A DNA stretch of 64,000 nt from Oceanihabitans sp. IOP_32 (GTDB taxonomy: Bacteria > Bacteroidota > Bacteroidia > Flavobacteriales > Flavobacteriaceae). The translations under genes were made by a program, and so were the position numbers. The stretch lies in NCBI RefSeq assembly GCF_009498295.1, contig NZ_CP040813.1, positions 310,001-374,000 on the forward strand, given 5' to 3'. Position 1 is the stretch's first letter. Each line of letters starts with the position of its first letter. This document shows positions 46,314 to 54,768 of the stretch, piece by piece. Below the pieces are notes generated by a model. The model did no database searches, had not been told where the DNA came from, and saw only the letters and a program-made list of their open reading frames with translations.

Positions 46314-47060
46314 TTACCTAAGTTTAATAGCACCACCATCTGCCATCAGAGTTTGCCCGGTCATATACTGGCTATCATCGCCTAATAAAAAAGCAATAAT
46401 GGGTGCCACATCTTTTTCTGGGTCACCAAAACGACCTAAGGGAATTTTATCTGCAGAATCTTTGTACTGCTCGGGGAATTTGGCTTTCCAATGCTTTACA
46501 CCATCTGTGAGTGCCATGGGGCATACTACATTTACTCGAATATTATCATCTGCCCATTCGTTTGCGGCCACTCGACTCAATCCGCGAATGGCTTCTTTTG
46601 CTGCGGCATAACTCGCTTGATTTTTTTGTCCGCTTAATCCTGCTCCCGAACCAAAATTAACAATAGAACCACCATGTTTTGATAATTCTGGATAGGCCGC
46701 TTTCATAAAATATAAAGTGGCGTTTAATCCGGTACCAAAAGACAAAGCCCAATCGTCTTCAGTAAGTTCCATTAAGGGTTTTTGTCTTGAGGCATGCGCG
46801 TTGTTTAAAAGACCAGTAAGTTTTCCAAATTTTGAAATGGCTAAGGCGACCGCCTTCTCGGCAGTAAGCATTTTAGAAACATCGCCGTTTAAAAATACAA
46901 TTTTATTGGGATTCTGGGCGGCTATGCGCTCGCCGGCTTCATCATTAATATCTACGGCTATAACCGATGCACCCCGATCAACAAGAACTGTTGTTATGGC
47001 GGCTCCTATACCTGCCGCACCTCCAGTAACTATAACCACTTGGTTTTTTAAATCTTTCAT
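46314..47060 (-). CDS. Short-chain dehydrogenase/reductase (248 aa)
   Basis: The Rossmann motif is VTGGAAGIGAAITT, NNAHASR is the conserved Asn region, NFGSGAGLSGQ gives the catalytic Ser, and YAAAKEAIRGLSR the Tyr and Lys. The C terminus QTLMADGGAIKLR is typical of the glucose 1-dehydrogenase-like SDR group. It is divergent from the lactonase operon and has its own Fnr-like site and perfect -7 box (47097-47139), so the two units may be a joint pathway. Confidence 0.93.
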   Translation of the reverse strand: MKDLKNQVVIVTGGAAGIGAAITTVLVDRGASVIAVDINDEAGERIAAQNPNKIVFLNGDVSKMLTAEKAVALAISKFGKLTGLLNNAHASRQKPLMELTEDDWALSFGTGLNATLYFMKAAYPELSKHGGSIVNFGSGAGLSGQKNQASYAAAKEAIRGLSRVAANEWADDNIRVNVVCPMALTDGVKHWKAKFPEQYKDSADKIPLGRFGDPEKDVAPIIAFLLGDDSQYMTGQTLMADGGAIKLR

Positions 47061-47096
47061 ATTATTTTAATTATGTGCTTTAAAATGTTCAGAAAA

Positions 47097-47139
47097 CAAA
47101 ACTAAAGGATGTAAAACTCGAGCACAATGACATTAATCA
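47097..47139 (-). promoter_or_regulatory. Fnr-like site and -7 box for the SDR gene
   Basis: TGACATTAATCA (47128-47139) is exactly 23 bp from CAAAACTA (47097-47104), which is TAGTTTTG on the minus strand and a full -7 match. The SDR start is at 47060. Confidence 0.75.
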
Positions 47140-47173
47140 CTTAAAATAAAAAACAGCCTGTCTTATATTTATT

Positions 47174-47314
47174 ATGGCATTTAAATACAAAAGAGACCTG
47201 CTAATAACCCAATGCAGAGCTCAGAATAAATCGGCTAATAAAAACACATCTTATTGGTTGCAAGACTTACTTGAAAGCCAGCTCCAAATCATGAAAAAGC
47301 ACGAAACTGACTAA
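47174..47314 (+). CDS. Candidate small protein (46 aa)
   Basis: An ATG frame of 46 codons (MAFKYKRDLLITQC at the start, SYWLQDLLESQLQIM later) sits between the two Fnr-like sites. A -7-like box TATATTTA (47164-47171) lies 24 bp after the first palindrome and 2 bp before the ATG, the same near-leaderless layout as at 26660-26670. Its stop overlaps the second palindrome. No homology is recognised and the length could be chance. Confidence 0.3.
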   Translation: MAFKYKRDLLITQCRAQNKSANKNTSYWLQDLLESQLQIMKKHETD

Positions 47315-47351
47315 TATCATTTCACAAAACACTAATAGTAAATATTTTAAC
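47308..47351 (+). promoter_or_regulatory. Fnr-like site and -7-like box for the lactonase operon
   Basis: TGACTAATATCA (47308-47319) is followed after 24 bp by TATTTTAA (47344-47351; 4 of 6). This is the one site with 24 rather than 23 bp. The first ATG is at 47447, leaving a leader of about 90 nt. Confidence 0.5.
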
Positions 47352-47446
47352 ATCACAAACATCAATTTTAGCGCATTCCAGCTGAAATACACCAAGCAAA
47401 AAATCATAAATCTTTTAATAGAAGATATAACTAAAACTGAAAAGAT

Positions 47447-48241
47447 ATGAAAGATGAAATTAGGTTGTACATGTTTCAAACAGGCGTTTTGAAATGCAAG
47501 GAGAACAATATTAAAATGAACGCCTCCTTAGATCCGTACGAAATTCCAGTACCTTGGTATTTTATTAAACATCCCAAAGGTAATATTGTAATTGATGGTG
47601 GCAACGCTGTTGAATGTGCTACCAATCCCAAAGAGCATTGGGGTGGAATAACAGATGTTTACTGGCCCGAGATGAAAGCAGAGGAAGGCTGTGAAAACGT
47701 TATTAAAGGTTTAGATATCGATCCCGCTTCTATTAAGTATGTTTTACAATCGCATTTGCATTTAGACCACACGGGTGCTATAGGCAGGTTTCCCAATGCC
47801 ACTCATATGGTACAACGCAAAGAATATGAATATGCGTTTACTGCCGACTGGTTTGCTACTGGAGGCTACATTCGTAAGGATTTTGACCGTCCTAATTTAA
47901 AGTGGCATTTTCTTGAAATCGAAAAAAACGAAATTTACGATGTCTATGGGGATGGCGTTATTAAAATCATCCCTACTCCTGGGCATTCGCCGGGGCATTG
48001 TAGTTTTTTAATCACATTACCCATTGATGGAGCTATCTTACTCACCGTAGATGCCGCATACACCATCGACCATTATGAAGACAAAGCGCTACCAGGCTTT
48101 TTAGCCTCTGCGGTAGATGCTGTAAGATCGGTAGCTAAATTAAGGGAAATAGCTGCTATAAATGATGCCTTGGTAGTTACTGGACATGACCCAGAGGCCT
48201 GGGGAAAATTTAGAAAAGGGCCAAAACAATTTTACAAATAA
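47447..48241 (+). CDS. Metallo-beta-lactamase-fold lactonase (AHL/gamma-butyrolactone lactonase family)
   Basis: The 264-residue protein has the dinuclear metal motif SHLHLDHTG (HxHxDH) near residue 104, a third His in TPGHSPGHCSFL near 183 and the bridging Asp in LTVDAAYT near 205, with a final His in VTGHDPEAW. This is the AttM/AiiA lactonase group. It is first in an operon with an alcohol dehydrogenase and a succinate-semialdehyde dehydrogenase, an arrangement that matches the attKLM (blcABC) pathway of Agrobacterium for gamma-butyrolactone. Quorum-signal cleavage is an alternative or side activity. Confidence 0.9.
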   Translation: MKDEIRLYMFQTGVLKCKENNIKMNASLDPYEIPVPWYFIKHPKGNIVIDGGNAVECATNPKEHWGGITDVYWPEMKAEEGCENVIKGLDIDPASIKYVLQSHLHLDHTGAIGRFPNATHMVQRKEYEYAFTADWFATGGYIRKDFDRPNLKWHFLEIEKNEIYDVYGDGVIKIIPTPGHSPGHCSFLITLPIDGAILLTVDAAYTIDHYEDKALPGFLASAVDAVRSVAKLREIAAINDALVVTGHDPEAWGKFRKGPKQFYK

Positions 48242-48252
48242 AAACGTATAAG

Positions 48253-49380
48253 ATGAAAACTAGAGCTGTAGTATTACATAAAATTGGCCATGAACGGCCT
48301 TATCATAAAACCAAACCACTAACTATTGAAGAAGTAGAGTTGGACGATCCAGGCTTCGAAGAGGTCTTAGTAAAAATAAAAGCGGCAGGAATTTGTCACT
48401 CCGATTTATCTGTGGTCGATGGCAACAGGCCACGTCCCGTACCCATGGTACTAGGTCATGAAGCTGCTGGTGTTATTGAAGAAGTTGGTGACCATGTGAA
48501 GGGGTTTAAAAAAGGAGATCACGTTGTTTTTGCATTCCTTCCGTCGTGCGGGCAATGTAAATATTGCCAATCGGGAAGAACCGCGCTTTGTGAGCCAGGA
48601 GCTGCTGCAAATACTGCTGGCACACTTTTAAATGGTGATAGAAAAATAAAAAAAGACGGAAAAAGTTATTACCATCATTTGGGCGTTTCAGGTTTTGCAG
48701 ATTACGCTGTAGCTTCTATTCACTCCTTAGTGAAAATTGATAAAAAAATTCCGTTTGATGTGGCTGCCATTTTTGGATGCGCGATATTAACAGGGGTTGG
48801 TGCTGTGGTTAACACGGCCAAAATGCGTGCAGGAGAGTCTGCTTTGGTAGTAGGACTTGGTGGTGTTGGGTTATCGGCGATATTAGGAGCCCAAGCTGCA
48901 GGAGCTTCAAAAATAATTGGCGCAGATATCAGTCAATATAAACTAGATATTGCGAAAGATTTTGGAGCCGATGAGGTTGTAAATTCTGGCGATAAAGATG
49001 CTATGGATAAAGTAAAAGCCATGACCAATAAAGGCCCAGATATTGCATTAGAATTTGCTGGTGCGATGCCCGCTTTAGACTTTGCTTTTAACGCTACCAA
49101 TAGAGGTGGCAGAACCGTAACCGCAGCCTTACCTCATCCCGATGCGCGTTTATCACTTAATCCGCTTACTTTAGTTGGACAGGAGAAATCACTTAAAGGC
49201 TGTTATTTAGGAAGTAGTTCTCCAAAAGTAGATATTCCCAATCTTATGGACATGTACCAAGCAGGGCGCCTACCTGTAGAAAAGCTAATTACCCACCATT
49301 TAAAACTGGAAGATATTAATGAAGGTTTTGAACGGCTAGCGGCTGGCGAGGCCATTAGACAAGTAATACTATTTGATTAA
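48253..49380 (+). CDS. Zinc-dependent alcohol dehydrogenase (MDR family)
   Basis: The 375-residue enzyme has GICHSDLSVVDG with the catalytic Cys, GHEAAGVIEEVG with the catalytic His and Glu, four structural Cys in CGQCKYCQSGRTALC, and the NAD-binding GLGGVGLSAIL. It is a medium-chain dehydrogenase of the class III-like/aryl-alcohol type. By position it would oxidise 4-hydroxybutyrate to succinate semialdehyde; note that the equivalent enzyme in Agrobacterium may be of a different alcohol dehydrogenase family. It lies 11 bp after the lactonase. Confidence 0.92.
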   Translation: MKTRAVVLHKIGHERPYHKTKPLTIEEVELDDPGFEEVLVKIKAAGICHSDLSVVDGNRPRPVPMVLGHEAAGVIEEVGDHVKGFKKGDHVVFAFLPSCGQCKYCQSGRTALCEPGAAANTAGTLLNGDRKIKKDGKSYYHHLGVSGFADYAVASIHSLVKIDKKIPFDVAAIFGCAILTGVGAVVNTAKMRAGESALVVGLGGVGLSAILGAQAAGASKIIGADISQYKLDIAKDFGADEVVNSGDKDAMDKVKAMTNKGPDIALEFAGAMPALDFAFNATNRGGRTVTAALPHPDARLSLNPLTLVGQEKSLKGCYLGSSSPKVDIPNLMDMYQAGRLPVEKLITHHLKLEDINEGFERLAAGEAIRQVILFD

Positions 49381-49389
49381 ACTGAACCT

Positions 49390-50835
49390 ATGAAAAATTA
49401 TAAAAATTTAATATTCGAAGCATCCTATGTTAACGGAGAATGGATTAAAGATTCTGATGAAAAAGTAGCTGTAAAAAACCCTGCCGATGGCTCGACTGTT
49501 GGCTATGTTTATAATAACGATGCTACCACCATTAATAAAGCTATCGATGCCGCCTACGACGCTTTTCCTAATTGGAGAAAAAAAACTGCAAAAGCACGTT
49601 CTGGCATTCTTTTAAACTGGTATCAGCTCATTATGGAAAACAAAGATGAGATTGCTCATATTATGGTTCTTGAGTCTGGTAAACCTTTAACCGAATGTAA
49701 AGGTGAAATCGATTACGGCGCTGCATACATACAATGGTATGCAGAACAAGGCAAGCGAAATAATGGCACTGTAATTCCGGGATTTACTGAAGATAGACGC
49801 ATCTCGGTTATTAAGCAACCCATAGGCGTAGTGGGCTCCATAACACCATGGAATTTCCCCATAGCCATGATTACACGAAAAATTGCGCCTGCATTGGCAG
49901 TGGGCTGTCCCGTTGTGGCGCGCCCCAGCATATTAACGCCTTTTACAGCTTTGGCTTTAGCGCATCTTGCTCATAAAGCAGGTTTTCCAGAAGGTGTCGT
50001 TAATATTGTGGTAGGCAAAGATTCTTCAGCCATGGGTAAAGCACTTTGCGAACACCCAAAATTGGCTAAATTATCCTTTACAGGGTCAACACGGGTTGGG
50101 AAAATTTTAATGAAACAATGTAGTGATGGTCTTAAAAAATTAAGCTTAGAATTGGGTGGTAATGCCCCTTTTATCATTTTTAATGATGCTAATATCGATG
50201 ATGCCGTGAAAGGCGCCATTGCGGGAAAGTTTAGATTTTCTGGACAAACCTGTGTATGTGTAAATCGCTTCTTGGTTCAAGATGAAGTATATGATGAATT
50301 TGTTGAAAAATTTGTAGCTCAAGTAAAAACCTTTAAAATTGGTAACGGTTTGGAAACAGATGTGAATTTTGGTCCACTTATAAACAAAGAAGCCATTACT
50401 AAAATGGAAGATTTTGTAGAGGATGCCATACAACAAGGTGGTACACTAGCTACTGGTGGTAACAAAATAGATGATTACTTCTTCGAGCCTACAGTTATTA
50501 CGCAGGCCAACGCTAAAATGAAGTTTGCTAAAGAAGAAATATTTGGCCCTATCGCTCCTATCTTCAAATTTAAAACTGAAGACGACGCTATTAATATGGC
50601 AAACGACACCGAGTTTGGCTTAGCTTCCTATTTTTATACCAACGATTTAAACCGTTCCATTCGAGTAAGCGAAGCCTTGGAGTATGGTATGGTTGGACTT
50701 AATGCAGGTTTAATTTCGAGTGAAGTAGCGCCCTTCGGCGGCATAAAACAATCTGGACAGGGTCGCGAAGGTTCTGTTTACGGATTAGATGATTTTGTGG
50801 AATTAAAATACATTTGCACAGGAAGTGTAAAATAA
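49390..50835 (+). CDS. gabD: NAD(P)-dependent succinate-semialdehyde dehydrogenase
   Basis: The 481-residue aldehyde dehydrogenase shows ITPWNFPIAMITRKIAPAL, FTGSTRVGKIL (cofactor loop), LELGGNAPFIIF with the general base Glu, FSGQTCVCVNR with the catalytic Cys, and EVAPFGGIKQSGQGREGS near the end, which is the GabD pattern. It would give succinate for the TCA cycle. It is 9 bp after the alcohol dehydrogenase gene and closes the operon. Confidence 0.92.
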   Translation: MKNYKNLIFEASYVNGEWIKDSDEKVAVKNPADGSTVGYVYNNDATTINKAIDAAYDAFPNWRKKTAKARSGILLNWYQLIMENKDEIAHIMVLESGKPLTECKGEIDYGAAYIQWYAEQGKRNNGTVIPGFTEDRRISVIKQPIGVVGSITPWNFPIAMITRKIAPALAVGCPVVARPSILTPFTALALAHLAHKAGFPEGVVNIVVGKDSSAMGKALCEHPKLAKLSFTGSTRVGKILMKQCSDGLKKLSLELGGNAPFIIFNDANIDDAVKGAIAGKFRFSGQTCVCVNRFLVQDEVYDEFVEKFVAQVKTFKIGNGLETDVNFGPLINKEAITKMEDFVEDAIQQGGTLATGGNKIDDYFFEPTVITQANAKMKFAKEEIFGPIAPIFKFKTEDDAINMANDTEFGLASYFYTNDLNRSIRVSEALEYGMVGLNAGLISSEVAPFGGIKQSGQGREGSVYGLDDFVELKYICTGSVK

Positions 50836-50995
50836 TAGCACCAAAAATAAAGACTTCTATTAAAAATAGGGCTTTTACCTTATCTTTTTTAGGAGTCCTT
50901 ATTATCATGTAACGGGGTTAAACACCTTCAAAATTAGAAACAAATAATAACATATAATTTTAGATTTGTAAAGCGAATGTATCACCTTGTTTAAT

Positions 50996-51003
50996 TAAAT
51001 TTG
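50996..51003 (+). promoter_or_regulatory. -7 box fixing the start of the small membrane protein
   Basis: TAAATTTG matches fully. It overlaps the TTG at 51001, so that codon cannot be the translated start; the ATG at 51016 lies 12 nt after the box. Confidence 0.5.
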
Positions 51004-51015
51004 CATAAAAAAGAT

Positions 51016-51201
51016 ATGTTTAGTCAAGGTCAAATTATTTTCGGTATCCTATTTTTTATTGTCTTTGCTATCATTATTGGTGTCATGTACAGAAAAGATT
51101 TAAAACTACATCAGCGGTATTATAAAGGCAGTTTATGGATGCTCCTTGCTTTTATTTCGTTTATCTTGTTTATCGCTGCTATTAAATTCTTTTTAAAGTG
51201 A
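51016..51201 (+). CDS. Small membrane protein (61 aa), function unknown
   Basis: Two hydrophobic helices (about 5-25 and 42-58) are separated by a basic loop (YRKDLKLHQRYYKG). I chose the ATG at 51016 over the TTG at 51001 because the latter overlaps the -7 box. Such small two-helix proteins are common next to other genes in Flavobacteriaceae; no function is known. It is convergent with comM. Confidence 0.65.
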   Translation: MFSQGQIIFGILFFIVFAIIIGVMYRKDLKLHQRYYKGSLWMLLAFISFILFIAAIKFFLK

Positions 51202-51230
51202 TTTAAATCAATTCAATAGTTAAAAATTAA

Positions 51231-52766
51231 CTAGCCTAACCACCCCTCTCGATCTAAGCTTCTGTATTGAATGGCTTCACTAATATGAGTGCCATTAACC
51301 TGAGTAACGCCCTCTAAATCTGCAATGGTTCTAGACACTTTCAGTATTCTATCGTAGGCGCGCGCCGATAAATTTAAACGCTCCATAGCTGTTTTTAATA
51401 ATTGCTTTGAAGCTTCGTCTAAAACGCAGTACTTACGAATTTGTTTGGTATTCATCTGTGCGTTATAATGTACTGCATCAGAATCTTTAAAACGTTCGGT
51501 TTGTATTGCCCTAGCTGCAGTAACACGTTTACGGATATCAACAGAAGATTCACCTTTTCTGTCGTCTGAAAGTTTTTCAAAAGGCACGGGAGTCACTTCG
51601 ATGTGGATATCAATGCGATCTAATAAAGGCCCCGAAATTTTACTTAAATAACGTTGCATTTCGGCAGGACTTGAAGTTACGGGAGCGTTGGGGTCGTTAA
51701 AATAGCCGCCAGGACTTGGGTTCATACTAGCCACCAGCATAAACGACGACGGGTAAGTTACGGTGAATTTTGCTCTTGAGATGGTCACCTCTCGATCCTC
51801 TAAAGGTTGTCGTAACACTTCTAAAACATCGCGTTTAAATTCTGGTAATTCATCTAAAAACAAAACCCCATTATGCGATAAAGAGATTTCTCCCGGTTGC
51901 GGGAAACTACCTCCGCCAACAAGGGCGACATTCGAGATGGTGTGATGTGGGCTACGAAACGGACGTTGTGCCATTAATCCCGTATCTTTTACACGACCCA
52001 CCACCGAGTGTATTTTGGTGGTTTCTAAAGCCTCATGCAGTGTCATTGGTGGTAAAATACTAGGTAATCGCTTGGCTAACATGGTTTTCCCAGCTCCCGG
52101 TGGCCCTATTAAAATAATATTATGTCCGCCAGCCGCCGCAATTTCCATACAGCGTTTTATGCTTTCTTGCCCTCTAACATCAGAGAAATCGAATTCTGGA
52201 AAGTCTAAATTTTTCTCGAATTCTTTTCGGGTGTTTATTATGGTTTGCTCCAGAGCTTCCCCTTTATCAAAGTAATTAATAACTTCACTTATGTTCTCTA
52301 CGCCATAGACCTCTAAATGATCTACAATAGCAGCTTCTTTGGCATTTTGTTTTGGTAATATAAAGCCTTTAAAACCTTCTTCTCTTGCCTTTACTGCAAT
52401 GGGTAATGCGCCTTTTATGGGTTGTAAAGAACCATCTAAAGACAGTTCGCCCATAATTAAATACTGATCTATATTTTCGGCTTTAATTTGATTTGTAGAG
52501 GCTAAAATCCCAAGCGCTAGCGTTAAATCGTAGGCAGAGCCTTCTTTGCGTAAATCGGCCGGCGACATATTAATTATTATTTTTTTGCCCGGTATTTTAT
52601 AGCCGTTATTTTGAAGTGCTGCCGCAATTCTGTAATTACTTTCTTTAATCGCATTATCTGGCAAACCTACTAGATGGTAACCCACACCTTTATCGACGTT
52701 AACTTCAACCATAATCGTAGTTGCTTCAACTCCAAAAACTGCACTTCCAAAAACTTTTTTAAGCAT
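51231..52766 (-). CDS. comM: YifB/ComM family Mg-chelatase-like AAA ATPase
   Basis: The 511-residue protein has an N-terminal Lon-protease-like fold domain ([20 protein letters not shown], about 20-165), an AAA+ domain with Walker [17 protein letters not shown] near 218, the sensor and Walker [12 protein letters not shown], and a C-terminal Mg-chelatase-type domain ([20 protein letters not shown]). ComM is a branch-migration helicase helping natural transformation; in Bacteroidota the role may be broader. Confidence 0.95.
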   Translation of the reverse strand: MLKKVFGSAVFGVEATTIMVEVNVDKGVGYHLVGLPDNAIKESNYRIAAALQNNGYKIPGKKIIINMSPADLRKEGSAYDLTLALGILASTNQIKAENIDQYLIMGELSLDGSLQPIKGALPIAVKAREEGFKGFILPKQNAKEAAIVDHLEVYGVENISEVINYFDKGEALEQTIINTRKEFEKNLDFPEFDFSDVRGQESIKRCMEIAAAGGHNIILIGPPGAGKTMLAKRLPSILPPMTLHEALETTKIHSVVGRVKDTGLMAQRPFRSPHHTISNVALVGGGSFPQPGEISLSHNGVLFLDELPEFKRDVLEVLRQPLEDREVTISRAKFTVTYPSSFMLVASMNPSPGGYFNDPNAPVTSSPAEMQRYLSKISGPLLDRIDIHIEVTPVPFEKLSDDRKGESSVDIRKRVTAARAIQTERFKDSDAVHYNAQMNTKQIRKYCVLDEASKQLLKTAMERLNLSARAYDRILKVSRTIADLEGVTQVNGTHISEAIQYRSLDREGWLG

Positions 52767-53162
52767 AATTTCTATTTACTTCTTAAATGTAAGAAATGTA
52801 TTTTAAATATTTATGCTCTCATGGGTAATAATAAGTTCTATATTCTAAATGAACATGCCATGAAAACAAATGCTCTTCAATGTAAAACAGCGCCTTTAAT
52901 TTTAGATGTTCTTGCTGAATCTTTATCACCGTATTTTAAACTATAACCCTATATAACTATCGTAACCCTAAATAAATAAGACAGTACTCCCACCATGTCA
53001 ATCATAATTTGAACACAAAAACAGAAATAAGATAAATTTGTCCTAATTAAATATAAACCTTAGCTTTGCCTCCTATTACGCGTATATTAAAAAATTAGTA
53101 TCCAAACGCCCTTATACCATATTAAGATTTAACACTCATAAAACCAAAAACGATTAAAACCT
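52767..53162. other. Intergenic region upstream of the cupin gene
   Basis: The 396-bp gap holds two full -7 boxes in tandem, TAAATTTG (53033-53040) and TAGCTTTG (53061-53068), for the cupin gene at 53163. It also has a 28-codon frame (52860-52946, MKTNALQCKTAPLILDVLAE at its start), which I cannot tell from chance. No TGAY-N4-ATCA site is at the 23-bp position. Confidence 0.45.
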
Positions 53163-53501
53163 ATGAAAACCGCATCTTTAACCAATAACATAAGCTACAA
53201 AGAAGACAAACCAAACGTAAGTGTTTTGTTTAAAACGAAAACCACCAAAGAAATTAGAATCCTTATGAAAAAAGGACAAATCATGGAGGAGCATAAAGCC
53301 CCACAACCCATAGTTATTGAAATATTTGAAGGTGCTATCGATTTTGGAGTAAATGGCGAACAATTACTACTTAAAAAAGGCGATTTAATCACTTTAGAAG
53401 CACATGTTCTTCACGATTTAACATGCGTTGCTGATGCTATTGTGAGATTATCAATATCGAACTTAGATGATGAAGAGCGTGTTAAAAATGTGGCAAGTTA
53501 A
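53163..53501 (+). CDS. Small cupin-domain protein
   Basis: The 112-residue protein has a single cupin barrel: LMKKGQIMEEHKAPQPIVIE (motif 1, with HKAP), GAIDFGVNGEQLLLKKGDLI and LEAHVLHDLTCVADAIVRLS (motif 2 with His). The metal ligands are incomplete, and the role (sensor or small-molecule binder) is not known. It is monocistronic, between tandem -7 boxes and the hairpin at 53575. Confidence 0.85.
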   Translation: MKTASLTNNISYKEDKPNVSVLFKTKTTKEIRILMKKGQIMEEHKAPQPIVIEIFEGAIDFGVNGEQLLLKKGDLITLEAHVLHDLTCVADAIVRLSISNLDDEERVKNVAS

Positions 53502-53574
53502 ATAGAATATGTGATAAGGTCCTCTATTTGGAGATTCTCGAGCCTTTAGAAAATAACATTTAGTGTTTGTATGT

Positions 53575-53622
53575 AAAGTGTCATAATCTCATATTTGCTG
53601 TGAGATCTTGACACTTTTATTT
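53575..53622 (+). terminator. Intrinsic terminator after the cupin gene
   Basis: AAAGTGTCA (53575-53583) pairs with TGACACTTT (53609-53617); after a 2-nt internal loop, ATCTCA pairs with TGAGAT, with a 9-nt loop. TTTTATTT follows on the plus strand. It is 74 bp after the cupin stop. Confidence 0.7.
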
Positions 53623-53800
53623 CATAACAAAAAACAAATATTTATTTTTCGCAATTCAGCAAAAATCAATTCGACAATTTACTACAGGGCCACTATTTAT
53701 TGCTCACAGATTACCCAAACCAGCCTTCTGGCATGCGGGTAACTGAGATGCTTTATTCTTATGGCAAGAAACGGAGCTACAACTAAATTTAAAAATAAAA

Positions 53801-54766
53801 TTATTTTAGAACGTCCTGAATAAACTCCAACGCACGTCGCTCATTATAATACACATTTTTTTTATCAATAAATCCAACATGCCCCCCATGATTAGGCATT
53901 TCTAAATACAAATTAGGATTGGTTTTAGCGTCTTTCACTGGGTAACATTCTGGAGATAAAAACGAATCGTTAAGTGCGTTTATAATTAAAGTAGGCTTTT
54001 CTATATTTTGAAGAAATTGCAAACTGCTACTTTTTCTATAATAATCGTTTGCATCTTTAAAACCGTGTGCTTTAGAGGTGTAAACATCATCAAAATCTAT
54101 AATAGTTTTAATAGATTTAATATCTTCAACACTAAGAAAATCTGAAAACTGAGCTTGTTTACTTTTTAAGCGTTCAACCAAATATTTTTTAAACCTTTCG
54201 TGATATAAAATATTTTTAAGTGAGAGCATTTCTTTTGCAGCCCCTTCTAAATCGCAAGGTACAGACACTGCAATAGCCGCCTTAATTTGCTCTGGAATAC
54301 GGTTACCCTCACCCAAATATTTTAAAATAATATTAGCACCTAAACTAATCCCTTTTAAATAAATTTCAGAATATTGGGTTGTGAATATGATGTGCTGTAT
54401 AACGTCCATCAAATCGTCGGTAGAGCCCGAATGGTAACTCCTATATTTTAAATTAAGCTCACCACTACATCCTCTAAAATTTACACCTACCGCATCTATT
54501 CCATTATCGTTAAATAATTTAGCCGCACCCGTTATATAAGGGCGTTGCGCGTGCCCTTCCAATCCGTGCAATAAAATAATAAGTTTATTGCTATTGTTAT
54601 TCGACAAACTCCAATCTAAGTCTATAAAATCCCCATCACTTAAAGTAAGGCGTTCTCGTTTTTGATGTACCGCTTTTACCCGTCTAAACAATCCAGAATA
54701 TACGGTTGATATGAATCCGTTTTTAAGATAAAATCGTGGTTTGTAAGTTGATTGTATTACTGGCAT
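53801..54766 (-). CDS. YheT family alpha/beta hydrolase
   Basis: The 321-residue protein has the oxyanion motif LHGLEGHAQRPYI near 67, the nucleophile elbow KGISLGANIILKYL near 138, and the final His in MPNHGGHVGF near 290. This is the COG0429 (YheT/ABHD1-3) branch of lipases or esterases. It begins 2 bp after the adenine deaminase stop and is cotranscribed with it. Confidence 0.9.
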   Translation of the reverse strand: MPVIQSTYKPRFYLKNGFISTVYSGLFRRVKAVHQKRERLTLSDGDFIDLDWSLSNNNSNKLIILLHGLEGHAQRPYITGAAKLFNDNGIDAVGVNFRGCSGELNLKYRSYHSGSTDDLMDVIQHIIFTTQYSEIYLKGISLGANIILKYLGEGNRIPEQIKAAIAVSVPCDLEGAAKEMLSLKNILYHERFKKYLVERLKSKQAQFSDFLSVEDIKSIKTIIDFDDVYTSKAHGFKDANDYYRKSSSLQFLQNIEKPTLIINALNDSFLSPECYPVKDAKTNPNLYLEMPNHGGHVGFIDKKNVYYNERRALEFIQDVLK

Positions 54767-54768
54767 AT

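Larger units (their letters stand above)
47061..47446. other. Divergent control region between SDR and lactonase operon
   Basis: This 386-bp gap contains two separate Fnr-like sites, 47128-47139 for the SDR and 47308-47319 for the lactonase operon, with a 46-codon ORF lying between them (47174-47314). Confidence 0.6.

Noticed and set aside
18827-47351. A regulator gene for the Fnr-like regulon inside the window
   Set aside because: No cNMP-binding/Crp-HTH protein is encoded here; the PAS protein and the sigma-like protein lack a Crp-type DNA-binding domain.
50146-50436. Minus-strand frame of 96 codons inside the SSADH gene
   Set aside because: A shadow of a clearly coding plus-strand gene with Phe/Ile-rich translation.
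52674-52946. Plus-strand frame of 90 codons overlapping the start of comM
   Set aside because: Mostly antisense to comM with an Asn/Lys/Cys-rich translation; only the 28-codon tail lies in the gap.
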